From assembly GCA_036566745.1 (NCBI GenBank), contig DATCVR010000168.1, forward strand, positions 1-38,116: a stretch of DNA of 38,116 nucleotides, given 5' to 3'. This DNA is from DATCVR01 sp036566745 (GTDB lineage Bacteria; Actinomycetota; Actinomycetes; Jiangellales; Jiangellaceae). The notes under the pieces are model-generated. The model made no database searches. It had not been told where the DNA came from and saw only the letters and a program-made list of their open reading frames with translations. Shown in pieces: positions 1 through 7,532 of the stretch (positions within the stretch are counted from its first letter, which is position 1; each line of letters opens with the position of its first letter). The translations under genes were made by a program, and so were the position numbers.

Positions 1-504
1 AGCCGCCAGATCGCCGACCATCAGCAGGTGGAACACGGCTTCGCGCACATGCGATTCGGCCGCGGTCATCTCGCGCTGTCGCCGGTCTGCGGCCGCGACA
101 AGCCAGCAGAGCCACAGCAGCCGAGCCGCATCGGTCACCAGCGTTCGCGCCTGAGGGCTAAAGGGCTGTGCCCGCACGACCACGAGGGCACCCTCGACGA
201 CAGCGCCACCGACAGGCACGACACAGACGACGTGGGAGCCCACCGTGGCCGACACCATGGGCAAGCTCCCGTCAGCGACCGAGCGGATGTCGTCGGCGAG
301 CTCGGCCAGAACGTCGCCGGTCTCGCCCAGGCTGGACACGGCCGCCCGGCCGCGAGTGCGATGGACGAGAACCACGGCACCCCCGAGCCACTGCGCCACA
401 AGGTTGACCACCCGTTTGAGTCCGTCGATCCGAGCGGCTTCCCGCTGCAGTTCACGGAGGTGGTCAGCGGGCAGCATGTCCTCGGGCCGCTCGACGGGCA
501 CCAT
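1..504 (-). CDS. PucR/CdaR-type regulator, N-terminal part (runs off left edge)
   Basis: An open frame of 168 codons starts at ATG 504 and leaves the window at position 1 without a stop. The visible part has a GAF-like alpha/beta pattern (LKRVVNLVAQWLGGAVVLVH, then strands around residues 55-110) and ends in a helix reading REAVFHLLMVGDLAA. That resembles the linker before the C-terminal helix-turn-helix of PucR/CdaR regulators; the DNA-binding part itself is outside the window. The ATG at 504 has no clear ribosome binding site. It overlaps the stop of a short upstream frame in a TGATG arrangement, so it may be translated by coupling. The frame is open upstream to about 573 but has no other ATG or GTG. 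Family assignment is by overall look of the sequence and is moderate; the regulated genes are unknown. Confidence 0.6.
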   Translation of the reverse strand, partial: MVPVERPEDMLPADHLRELQREAARIDGLKRVVNLVAQWLGGAVVLVHRTRGRAAVSSLGETGDVLAELADDIRSVADGSLPMVSATVGSHVVCVVPVGGAVVEGALVVVRAQPFSPQARTLVTDAARLLWLCWLVAAADRRQREMTAAESHVREAVFHLLMVGDLAA

Positions 505-560
505 CAGCCCGTACCGCGTAGCCGCGCACCGAGTGGTGGAAGGTGACCGGAGCCGACCAT
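504..560 (-). CDS. possible 18-residue leader ORF upstream of the PucR-type regulator
   Basis: ATG at 560 opens an 18-codon frame, MVGSGHLPPLGARLRGTG, whose TGA shares its A with the ATG of the regulator (TGATG). A TACTCT hexamer lies six bases before this ATG, the same spacing seen for the leaderless genes elsewhere in the window. The regulator itself lacks a good Shine-Dalgarno sequence, so translation of this frame could deliver ribosomes to it. No conservation can be judged from one sequence, and an 18-codon frame can occur by chance. Confidence 0.3.
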   Translation of the reverse strand: MVGSGHLPPLGARLRGTG

Positions 561-566
561 GGATGC

Positions 567-572
567 AGAGTA
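567..572 (-). promoter_or_regulatory. candidate -10 element (TACTCT) for leader ORF and regulator
   Basis: TACTCT on the minus strand fits the actinobacterial TANNNT -10 pattern and ends six bases before ATG 560. A transcript would start at or next to that ATG. No convincing -35 is visible. Confidence 0.35.
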
Positions 573-646
573 GTCATCGACCTGCCGAACGCGAAGAGGA
601 AATGCACTCGTGTCGCCGCCGCGCCACTCCGCTGAAGCTGCCTGGC

Positions 647-1171
647 TCAGCCGAGGTCGCGGCGCAACGCCTCGCCCTTGGCCCGGGCGGTGGCGGCGAG
701 ATCGTCCCGGAAGTCGTCGAGGCGGGACCGCAGCTCCGGGTCGGAGGCGCCGAGGATGCGGGCCGCTAGCAGGCCGGCGTTGCGGGCCCCGCCGACCGAG
801 ACCGTTGCCACCGGAACCCCGGCCGGCATCTGCACGATCGAGAGCAGCGAGTCGAGCCCGTCGAGGTACTTCAGGGGTACCGGCACGCCGACTACCGGCA
901 GGGACGTCACCGACGCCAGCATGCCCGGCAGGTGCGCGGCTCCCCCGGCGCCGGCCACCAGCACCCGAAGTCCACGCGCGGCAGCGTCGGCGCCGTAGTC
1001 GAGCATGTCCTGCGGCATCCGGTGGGCCGAGACGACGCCGACCTCGTACGACACGCCCAGCTCGGCCAGCACCTCGCCTGCGGCCGACATGACCGACCAG
1101 TCGGAGTCCGATCCCATCACGATGCCGACCACGGGCTCGGCGTCGCCCTGGGCGGTCACGAGTTCACTCAT
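647..1171 (-). CDS. purE: 5-(carboxyamino)imidazole ribonucleotide mutase
   Basis: PurE converts N5-CAIR to CAIR in de novo purine synthesis, using the product of PurK encoded just upstream. The 174-residue product has the family length. It carries GSDSDW near the N terminus, the SAHR motif, and the Gly/Ala-rich GAGGAAHLPGM loop that together form the class I PurE active site. I chose ATG 1171 over an in-frame ATG at 1201 because GAGGGG lies about eight bases before it. This start also gives an 8-base overlap with the end of purK, typical of translational coupling. No promoter is seen in front of purE, so it is probably transcribed with purK. Confidence 0.95.
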   Translation of the reverse strand: MSELVTAQGDAEPVVGIVMGSDSDWSVMSAAGEVLAELGVSYEVGVVSAHRMPQDMLDYGADAAARGLRVLVAGAGGAAHLPGMLASVTSLPVVGVPVPLKYLDGLDSLLSIVQMPAGVPVATVSVGGARNAGLLAARILGASDPELRSRLDDFRDDLAATARAKGEALRRDLG

Positions 1172-2378
1172 CGATGTCCCCTCGGAGGTAGTCGGCTGCA
1201 TGCCAGGCGCGGGCCCGCAGGTCGGCGAGGTCGTCGCCCAGGACGGTCACGTGGCCGACCTTGCGGCCCGGGCGGACCCCCTTGCCGTACCAGTGGACCT
1301 TCAGCGCGGGATCGCGAGCCATCACGTGGCGGTAGGCCGAGTACACCTCAGGAAGGTCGCCACCGAGGACGTTCACCATGACCGTGTAGGGCGCCCGGGC
1401 CGTGGGCGCGCCCAGCGGGAGGTCGAGGACCGCCCGCAGGTGGTTCTCGAACTGGCTGGTCGCCGCGCCCTCGATGGTCCAGTGCCCGGAGTTGTGCGGG
1501 CGCATGGCCAGCTCGTTGACCAGCAGCGATCCGTCGCGGGCCTCGAACATCTCGACCGCGAGCACGCCGACGACGTCGAGCTCGGCCGCGATCGACAGGG
1601 CGATCTGCTGGGCCTCGACGGCACGGTCGGCGGACAGTCCCGGGGCCGGCGAGACCACCTCGACGCAGATGCCGTCGCGCTGCACCGACTCGACCACCGG
1701 GTAGGCCACCGCCTGTCCGTGCGGGGATCGGGCGACGACGGCGGAGAGCTCGCGGGCGAAGTCGACCCGTTCCTCGGCCAGCACCGGGACCCCGGCCCGG
1801 AACGGCTCGGCGATCACCTCGGGCGGCGTGGCGGCGTCGACCAGCCACACGCCCTTGCCGTCGTAGCCGCCCCGGGTGGTCTTGAGCACGACGCCGCCGG
1901 CAACCCCGTCGGTCACCCCGCCGGCGGCCCCGGCACCGATCTCGGTGGCGAACCGTGCGACGTCCTCGGGGCCGTCGACGAGGCGATGCCGCGGGCACGG
2001 CACGCCGATCGCCGTCAGCCGCGCCCGCATCACGCCCTTGTCCTGGGCGTGCAGCAGCGCGGACGAGCCTGGCCGGACCAGCACCCCGGCCGCCTCGAGT
2101 GCGTGCAGGTGGGCCGGCGGCACCTGCTCGTGATCGAAGGTGAGCACGTCGCATCGGTCGGCGAAGGCGCGCAGGTCGGCCAGCGTCTTCTCGTCGGCGA
2201 TCACCGAGTCGGGCACCACCTGCGCGGCTGACTCGCCAGGGCCGGCCGCGAGCACCGCGAACCGGACTCCGAGCGCCACCGCGGCCGGTTGGGTCATCCG
2301 GGCCAGCTGGCCGCCGCCGACCATTCCCACCACCGGCCAGCCGGTGTCTGTGCCGTCACTGGTCGATGCGCTGCTCAC
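1164..2378 (-). CDS. purK: 5-(carboxyamino)imidazole ribonucleotide synthase
   Basis: PurK is the ATP-grasp ligase that makes N5-CAIR from AIR, bicarbonate and ATP. The 404-residue product shows the N-terminal GMVGGGQLARM nucleotide-fold motif, the ATP-grasp core (LKTTRGGYDGKGVW), and the ending NELAMRPHNSGHWT that carries metal-binding Glu/Asn residues. The GTG at 2378 is supported by a TACGCT -10 hexamer eight bases upstream, so the transcript is probably leaderless. The gene overlaps purE by eight bases and is divergent from a GtrA-family gene. An insertion rich in Gly and Val around residues 150-165 (GAGAAGGVTDGVAGG) is slightly unusual. Confidence 0.95.
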   Translation of the reverse strand: MSSASTSDGTDTGWPVVGMVGGGQLARMTQPAAVALGVRFAVLAAGPGESAAQVVPDSVIADEKTLADLRAFADRCDVLTFDHEQVPPAHLHALEAAGVLVRPGSSALLHAQDKGVMRARLTAIGVPCPRHRLVDGPEDVARFATEIGAGAAGGVTDGVAGGVVLKTTRGGYDGKGVWLVDAATPPEVIAEPFRAGVPVLAEERVDFARELSAVVARSPHGQAVAYPVVESVQRDGICVEVVSPAPGLSADRAVEAQQIALSIAAELDVVGVLAVEMFEARDGSLLVNELAMRPHNSGHWTIEGAATSQFENHLRAVLDLPLGAPTARAPYTVMVNVLGGDLPEVYSAYRHVMARDPALKVHWYGKGVRPGRKVGHVTVLGDDLADLRARAWHAADYLRGDIDE

Positions 2379-2386
2379 GGGCCCAC

Positions 2387-2392
2387 AGCGTA
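2387..2392 (-). promoter_or_regulatory. -10 element (TACGCT) of purKE, leaderless
   Basis: TACGCT on the minus strand ends eight bases before the GTG of purK. This matches TANNNT and implies initiation at the start codon. Confidence 0.5.
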
Positions 2393-2446
2393 CGGTGCCG
2401 GTACCACGCTGGCGGCCACCGGGAGGCTTCTTTCCCGAACATGGCT

Positions 2447-2452
2447 TACCCT
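2447..2452 (+). promoter_or_regulatory. -10 element (TACCCT) of the GtrA gene, leaderless
   Basis: TACCCT ends six bases before GTG 2459. An in-frame ATG at 2441 lies upstream of this hexamer, so if this is the promoter the GTG is the true start. Confidence 0.45.
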
Positions 2453-2458
2453 GGGCCG

Positions 2459-3001
2459 GTGCTCGATGCGCAGCAAGAATCCTCGCGCCGCGCCCGCGCG
2501 TTCGTGGGTGCGGCGCTGCGCCTGTGGTATCGGCTGCACCAACTCGTGCGCGAAGGCCTGAAATTCGTCGCAGTGGGCGGAATCGGATTCGTCGTCGACC
2601 TGATCATCTTCAACTTCCTGCTGTTCAGCGGCGGCGAGGGTCCGTTGCACGACCAGCCCCTGCTGGCCAAGACCATCGCCGTCGTGGTCGCCACCGGCAT
2701 CACCTACACCGGCAACCGGCTGTGGACGTTCCGGCACCGCGCCCGCACCGGCGTCGCCCGCGAGTACGCGCTGTTCTTCCTGCTCAACGGCGTGGGCCTG
2801 GGCATCGCGCTGGCCTGCTTGGCGTTCTCGCGCTACGTCCTGCACCTGTCCGGACCGCTGGCCGACAACGTCGCCGCCAACGTCGTCGGGCTCGTCCTCG
2901 GCACACTCTTCCGCTTCTGGTCCTACCGCACCTGGGTGTTCCCGGCGCCTCGTCCCCCCGAGCTCGTGGTGGCGCCCGAGGTGCGCACCGAAGCCGCCTG
3001 A
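2459..3001 (+). CDS. GtrA family membrane protein
   Basis: GtrA-like proteins are small four-helix membrane proteins linked to movement of polyprenyl-linked sugars or to cell-wall polysaccharide assembly. The 180-residue product starts its first helix at LKFVAVGGIGFVVDLIIFNFLL. It continues with the family pattern KTIAVVVATGITYTGNRLWTF, then EYALFFLLNGVGLGIALACLAF, and ends with NVVGLVLGTLFRFWSYRTWVF. The repeated NRLWTF / RFWSYRTWVF ends of helices 2 and 4 are diagnostic of the family. GTG 2459 is preferred over ATG 2441 because of the -10 element between them and because it gives the usual N-terminal length. A GtrA gene also follows purK in mycobacteria (Rv3277, from memory), so the position is conserved; its substrate is not known. 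Confidence 0.85.
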   Translation: MLDAQQESSRRARAFVGAALRLWYRLHQLVREGLKFVAVGGIGFVVDLIIFNFLLFSGGEGPLHDQPLLAKTIAVVVATGITYTGNRLWTFRHRARTGVAREYALFFLLNGVGLGIALACLAFSRYVLHLSGPLADNVAANVVGLVLGTLFRFWSYRTWVFPAPRPPELVVAPEVRTEAA

Positions 3002-3031
3002 GCGCGGGCCGGCCCAGCTCCGCGGCACCTG

Positions 3032-6000
3032 TCAGTGCTGTCGGGTGGCCGGATACGGCGCGGCCTCCACGTCGATCTCCTCCATCCGGCGCCCGTAGAT
3101 CCGGTACCGGCGGCGGGCCTCGCCGTGCCGCCCCTCGGACGCGAAGAGCCGCACCAGGTCGAGGTGCGCCCGCTCGTCGAAGGGGTCGCGCTCCAGGATG
3201 CGCAGCAGGTACCTCGCCCGGGCCGCGTCGTCACGGTCGCGGGCGGCCAGGTCGGCGAGCATCCGCGCGATGTCGAGATAGGTGAGGCGGGCCTTCTCCC
3301 GGAGGTCGACCGCCCACTCCTCGTAGGGGTCGTCCTCGAACACGTCGCCGGTGTAGAGGATCTCGGCCTCCTCGAGGTGCCGCCGGGCCTCGCTCAGCGG
3401 ACCAGTCCGGACCAGCGTCAGCCCACGACGGGCGTGGTCGAGGAATCGTTCGATGTCGACGTCGACATGGGAGTTGTCGATCGAGATGGCGTCGCCATCC
3501 GCGCGCAGGTAGTAGTCGGCCGGTCGCCGCCGGTCGGGGTCGAGCACGGCCCGGACCGTGGACAGCGCCACCGAGAGCCGGTTGCCGGTCAGCGCCGGAT
3601 CGTCGTCGGGCCACATGAGGTCGGCCAGCTGCTCACGGGTCATGGACCGTCTGCCCCGGCACACGAGCACTTTGAGGATGTCGCGGGCCTTGCGTGACTT
3701 CCAGGCACCCCCGGGTACCGGCGCGCCGTCGCGGCTCAGCGTGAATCCGCCCATGCAGGTGATCGCCACCTCGGGCGCGGCGACATGGCGCAGCTCGTCG
3801 AGGACTGCGGTGACGCGGTTCGCCACCCCGGTGGCGCCCAGTGCCCGCGCGTGCTCGGCGCTCTGAGCGGCCAGCTCGATGGTGGACGCCGAACCGTCCA
3901 GTTCGGCGAGGATCAGCCGGGCCCGTGCCACCCCGATCGGATCACCGAGCTCGGTCCACCCCTCGACCGCGGCTGCGGCGGCCACCGGATCACGCCGGGC
4001 CCGGCCGAGGATCTCGTGTGCCTCGGCGACTCCCACCCGGTCACGCTGGGCCCGCGCCTGCCCGAGCGCGGACTCGGCCCGCTCGGCCGCGAGCTCCACC
4101 GCGCCGTCCTCGACGTCGACCACCGCGGCTGTGAGCAACGCCCGCAGCCGGAACAACGAAGGCCCCGTCGCCAGCGCGCGTTCGGCGAAGGCGCGCGCCT
4201 TGGCGGGATCGTCGAGGAGATGGAGCCGCGCCAGCCCGGTGAGTGCCGGCACCAGGCCCTGGGTGTCGCGCACCGGTTCGGACAGGGCAAGCGCGCGGTC
4301 GTACGCCGCCTGGGCCGACGTCTGGTCGCCACGGATTCGGTGGAGATCCCCGAGCGAGCCACAGGGGTAGGCGGCCATCGACGAACCCAGCCGCTCGAAG
4401 CCGGCCCGCGCCGACTCCAGCTCGGCCCGCGCCTCGTCCAGTCGCCCGAGCGCGAGCAGGGCCTCGCCACGGTTGGTCAGCGCGATCGCCCGGAACGTCG
4501 CGAACCCCGCGAGGTCGGCGAGCCGCACGGCCACGTCGACCTCGTCGAGCGCACCCTGGGCGTCGCCCTCCTCGAGGTAGTGGCTGGACCGGTTCGTGTG
4601 GATGCGGACCAGCTGCAACACGTCCCGCGCCGACGTCGCGTGGTCGAGGGCCATGAGGTAGAGCGAGTCGTTGGCGTCCCGGTCGCCGTCGAGGGCGGCG
4701 AGCATGGCATTGACCGTATAGGCGTTGGCCAGCGCCCGGTGGTCGCGCGAACGGCGCGCGTCCGTCAGGGCTCGCGCAGCCCGCTTGCGGCAGCCCTCGA
4801 GATCGCCCCGCAGCCAGTACACGCTGGCCGACCACGCCATGAGCAGCGCACGTGCCGCGAGGTCGGAGTCGTCCGGGTCGCCTTCGTCGAACGCCTTGGC
4901 CGCGTCGTCGAGCTCGCCGCGCATGTAGTGGACCAGCCCGGTCCGCCAGGCGACGGGGGCCGGAGCCGGGCCGGTACCCGGCGCGGCCCGCCCGTACCCG
5001 GCCAGCGCGGAGTCCCAGTCGCCGAGCAGCATCCACGCGTCGCCACCCAGCATCTCGAGGCGCGACCCGCGGCGTTCCGGCGGAATGATCGCGATGGCCT
5101 CGACGATGAGCGACGCCTGCCCGGCCGTGAGGAGGTCCGCCCCGTGCGCCTCGAGCATCCTGGCGCACCCTTCGGCGTCACGCAGGCGGGTCCAGTACCC
5201 GAGCGCCGTGGCGTACTCCCCCCGGTCCTCGTGCCAGCTCGCGGCGGCGTCGATGACCTTCGCCCGTTCGTCGCCGACCAGAACGCTCGCGCTGGGGAGC
5301 GCCGCCCGGCACAGCGGGGTGAGGACGAGCCGACCCGGCTCGGACGCATGGGGCTCCAGGAACACCCCTCGGCGCAGCGCGGCGGCCACGACCCGGTCCG
5401 CCTTCTCCACCCCGACCGCCCGGGCCAGTGCGGGCTCGAAGCCGTCCAGCGGCTCGGTCCGGCTCAGCAGCTCGATCACGTCCGGCGACTCGCGGCCCAT
5501 CACCTCGTCGACCATGTACCCGAGCAGCAGGCCGGCCGGCTCGCGCAGGGTCTGCAGGAAGGCCTCCCGATCCGGGTTCGTGGCCGCGGCCTCGACCGCG
5601 AGCCTGGTCGCCACCGGCCAGCCCGACGTCGCGACGTGGATCCCCTCGGCCAGCGTCGGATCGTCGCGGCCCAGCCGGCGCTGGACGAGTTCGGCGGTCT
5701 CGTCGCCGGTGAACGCGAGGTCGGCCGGCCCGAACGAGGTGGCCTCACCATGGGCCAGGAGCCGATTCGTCCGGAAGGGCGGGACGTCGCGACTGGCGAC
5801 CACGAGCCGCAACCCGGGTGGAGCCTGCCGGACCAACGCGGCGATCATCCGGACGGCCTCGGGTGCCTCGGCGATCTCGTCCAGGTCGTCCAGGACCAGC
5901 ACCACCGGGCGACTCAGTCGGCCGTCGAGGGCATCGGCGAGGGCGGCGGCCGCGGCCTCGGCCCTGGTGAGGTCGTCCGTGCCGTGGCCGCGCAGCCGGC

Positions 6001-6277
6001 TGGCCGCCAGCATCAGGTCGGCCGAGAGATCGGGCACCCGCAGGCGCAGCGCGTCGACGAGGTGGGCACCCAGCGCGCCGGGAACGTGGTCGGCCACGGT
6101 GAGGGTGTGCCAGCTCACCGACGACGAGCGGGCCCAGGCGCGAAGCAGGGTGGTCTTGCCGTAACCGGCACCTGCCGCGACCACCGTCAGCCTCCCCGTG
6201 GCGGCGGCGTTGAGCTGCTCTGCCAGCCGGGGTCGAGAGATCTCCGCGTTGAGCGGTTGGGCCGACCGTGTGCCCAC
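3032..6277 (-). CDS. STAND ATPase-TPR-winged helix-BTAD (SARP-like) transcriptional regulator
   Basis: A 1081-residue signal-integrating regulator. Residues 1-330 form a MalT-like NTPase with a Walker A motif GAGYGKTT at 36-43 and a Walker B VVLVLDD at 125-131. Residues about 340-830 are Ala-rich helical repeats of TPR type (for example ALTNRGEALLALGRLDEARAELESA). Residues 837-936 form a winged helix of the OmpR/SARP kind (KSRKARDILKVLVCRGR...REQLADLMWPDDD). Residues 937-1070 form a bacterial transcriptional activation domain (DPYEEWAVDLREKARLTYLDIARMLADLAARD). Here the DNA-binding part is C-terminal, whereas AfsR has it at the N terminus. GTG 6277 follows GGAGGG at short spacing. The gene lies 57 bases downstream of a small-protein gene and ends a long minus-strand run; it faces GtrA with only 30 bases between. 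Ligand and targets are unknown. Confidence 0.85.
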   Translation of the reverse strand: MGTRSAQPLNAEISRPRLAEQLNAAATGRLTVVAAGAGYGKTTLLRAWARSSSVSWHTLTVADHVPGALGAHLVDALRLRVPDLSADLMLAASRLRGHGTDDLTRAEAAAAALADALDGRLSRPVVLVLDDLDEIAEAPEAVRMIAALVRQAPPGLRLVVASRDVPPFRTNRLLAHGEATSFGPADLAFTGDETAELVQRRLGRDDPTLAEGIHVATSGWPVATRLAVEAAATNPDREAFLQTLREPAGLLLGYMVDEVMGRESPDVIELLSRTEPLDGFEPALARAVGVEKADRVVAAALRRGVFLEPHASEPGRLVLTPLCRAALPSASVLVGDERAKVIDAAASWHEDRGEYATALGYWTRLRDAEGCARMLEAHGADLLTAGQASLIVEAIAIIPPERRGSRLEMLGGDAWMLLGDWDSALAGYGRAAPGTGPAPAPVAWRTGLVHYMRGELDDAAKAFDEGDPDDSDLAARALLMAWSASVYWLRGDLEGCRKRAARALTDARRSRDHRALANAYTVNAMLAALDGDRDANDSLYLMALDHATSARDVLQLVRIHTNRSSHYLEEGDAQGALDEVDVAVRLADLAGFATFRAIALTNRGEALLALGRLDEARAELESARAGFERLGSSMAAYPCGSLGDLHRIRGDQTSAQAAYDRALALSEPVRDTQGLVPALTGLARLHLLDDPAKARAFAERALATGPSLFRLRALLTAAVVDVEDGAVELAAERAESALGQARAQRDRVGVAEAHEILGRARRDPVAAAAAVEGWTELGDPIGVARARLILAELDGSASTIELAAQSAEHARALGATGVANRVTAVLDELRHVAAPEVAITCMGGFTLSRDGAPVPGGAWKSRKARDILKVLVCRGRRSMTREQLADLMWPDDDPALTGNRLSVALSTVRAVLDPDRRRPADYYLRADGDAISIDNSHVDVDIERFLDHARRGLTLVRTGPLSEARRHLEEAEILYTGDVFEDDPYEEWAVDLREKARLTYLDIARMLADLAARDRDDAARARYLLRILERDPFDERAHLDLVRLFASEGRHGEARRRYRIYGRRMEEIDVEAAPYPATRQH

Positions 6278-6334
6278 GAACCCTCCGGAAGCCGGCTATC
6301 CACGTGGACGGCCTGATTCTGCCACTTCCGTTGG

Positions 6335-6514
6335 CTATTGGGGGAGTTCCTCGCCGATCCCCGTCCCCCGGTGGGGATCGGCGAGGAAAGCGACCAGTTC
6401 GTCGACAGTGCGGAACTTCTCACTGTGACCGCTGGCCACGTGGGACACGACCCCCCGGAGCGCGGCCGCTTCCGTCTCATCGACAGGAATCACGCGTACC
6501 ACGAACGTGTCCAC
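6335..6514 (-). CDS. small conserved-looking hypothetical protein (59 residues)
   Basis: The frame begins MDTFVVRVIPVDETEAAALR, continues with GVVSHVASGHSEKFRTVDEL and then VAFLADP. It looks like a compact two-strand/one-helix protein: RGVV.HV.SG...F...DELVAFL recalls small actinobacterial proteins with a pattern of this kind, but I cannot assign a function. GTG 6514 is preferred because GAGGAAG lies nine bases upstream; a TTG at 6556 would add 14 residues without a ribosome binding site. The last third of the gene coincides with a 16-bp perfect inverted repeat. Seven-base direct repeats lie 20-38 bases before the start. It sits between mvaB and the STAND regulator on the same strand and could be cotranscribed with the regulator. 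No membrane segment or cysteine is present. Confidence 0.65.
   Translation of the reverse strand: MDTFVVRVIPVDETEAAALRGVVSHVASGHSEKFRTVDELVAFLADPHRGTGIGEELPQ
6347..6388. repeat. 16-bp perfect inverted repeat with 10-base loop
   Basis: Arms at 6347-6362 and 6373-6388 are exact reverse complements (TTCCTCGCCGATCCCC in one arm) around a 10-base loop. The structure lies inside the 3' end of the 59-residue small-protein gene, about ten bases before its stop. In RNA it would be a very strong hairpin, a terminator or stabiliser candidate, though no U-run follows. Confidence 0.75.
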
Positions 6515-6534
6515 GCCCTTGAGCTTCCTCGCCT

Positions 6535-6552
6535 GCCTTAAACCAGCCTTAA
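6535..6552 (-). promoter_or_regulatory. 7-bp direct repeat with 4-bp spacer, candidate regulator site
   Basis: On the plus strand GCCTTAA occurs at 6535-6541 and again at 6546-6552, separated by ACCA, giving an 11-base period. The patch is much more AT-rich than its surroundings. SARP proteins are known to bind heptamer direct repeats with about 11-base spacing, and a SARP-like regulator is encoded next door, so this could be its site. It lies 21 bases before the small protein's GTG. The sequence does not match the classical TCGAG-type heptamer, so the link is inference. Confidence 0.35.
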
Positions 6553-6608
6553 GCAAACGAATCGGACTTCAGCCGCCCCGTGGCGCGGTAGTCGACGAAC
6601 CGCCCGAT

Positions 6609-7532
6609 TCAGGCCGCGACCGTGCGTGTTCGCGGCCCCGCGCGCAGCACCTGTGACGGCAGCTGCCGTCCGACCAGCCGCTCGGCCAGGGCCGCGGCCT
6701 CGAGGAGGGCGTCGAGGTCGACACCGGTGCGCACGCCCATGTCCTCGAGCATGTGGACCAGCTCCTCGGTGGCGATGTTGCCTGAGGCGCCGGGGGCGTA
6801 CGGGCATCCGCCGAGCCCACCGATCGAGGCGTCGAAGTCGGCCACCCCCCGCTGCAAGGCGGCCAGGACGTTCGCCAGCCCGGTGCCGCGGGTGTTGTGG
6901 AAGTGCAGGCCCAGGGGTAGGTCCGGCTGGGCCGAGCGGGTGGCCTCGACGAGACCGGTCACCCGGGTGGGCGTGGCCATGCCGGTGGTGTCGCCGAACG
7001 CGAGGGAGTCGACGCCCGCCGCCGCGCCGCCGGCCACGACGTGCAGCACCCGTTCGACCGGCACGTCGCCCTCGTAGGGGCAACCCCACGCCGTGGACAC
7101 GATCAGCTGGAGGCTCCCGCCGGCGTCGTGGGCGAGCGCGGCGAGCTCGGGGAGGTCGGCCAGCGACTCGTCGGTGCCGCGGTTGATGTTCTTGCGATTG
7201 TGGGTGTCCGACGCCGAGACGACCACTTCGAGCTCGGTGAACCCGGCGGCCAGTGCGCGTTGCGCCCCGCGGAGGTTGGGGACCAGCGCGGAGTACCGGA
7301 CCTCGGGATTGCGCTGGATGCCGGCCCAGACCTCGTCGGCGTCGGCCATCTGCGGAATCGCGCGCGGGTGGACGAACGAGACCGCCTCGATGCGGCGCAG
7401 CCCGGTCCGCGACAGCGCGTCGAGCAGCTCGATCTTGGCCGGCGTGGGGATCGGGTCCTCGTTCTGGAGCCCGTCGCGGGGACCGACCTCGCGCAGGCTG
7501 ATGCTGGTGGGCAGGTCGTTCACGGTGCTCAC
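6609..7532 (-). CDS. mvaB: hydroxymethylglutaryl-CoA lyase
   Basis: This enzyme cleaves HMG-CoA to acetoacetate and acetyl-CoA, the last step of leucine degradation. The 307-residue TIM-barrel protein has REVGPRDGLQNE at 14-25, with Arg19 and the metal ligand Asp20. It also has HFHNTRGTG with metal ligands His210 and His212, and the signature GGLGGCPYAPGASGN with the catalytic Cys243 and Asn252. These features separate it from isopropylmalate synthases. Its start overlaps the enoyl-CoA hydratase stop by four bases, so the two are translationally coupled; that hydratase could supply its substrate by hydrating 3-methylglutaconyl-CoA. The product belongs functionally with the dehydrogenase and carboxyltransferase at 20.8-23.6 kb, although it is transcribed separately. 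Confidence 0.93.
   Translation of the reverse strand: MSTVNDLPTSISLREVGPRDGLQNEDPIPTPAKIELLDALSRTGLRRIEAVSFVHPRAIPQMADADEVWAGIQRNPEVRYSALVPNLRGAQRALAAGFTELEVVVSASDTHNRKNINRGTDESLADLPELAALAHDAGGSLQLIVSTAWGCPYEGDVPVERVLHVVAGGAAAGVDSLAFGDTTGMATPTRVTGLVEATRSAQPDLPLGLHFHNTRGTGLANVLAALQRGVADFDASIGGLGGCPYAPGASGNIATEELVHMLEDMGVRTGVDLDALLEAAALAERLVGRQLPSQVLRAGPRTRTVAA

Noticed and set aside
3785..6316. Plus-strand 843-codon open frame opposite the STAND regulator
   Set aside because: The minus strand carries Walker motifs, TPR repeats and the BTAD domain; the plus frame has no family features.
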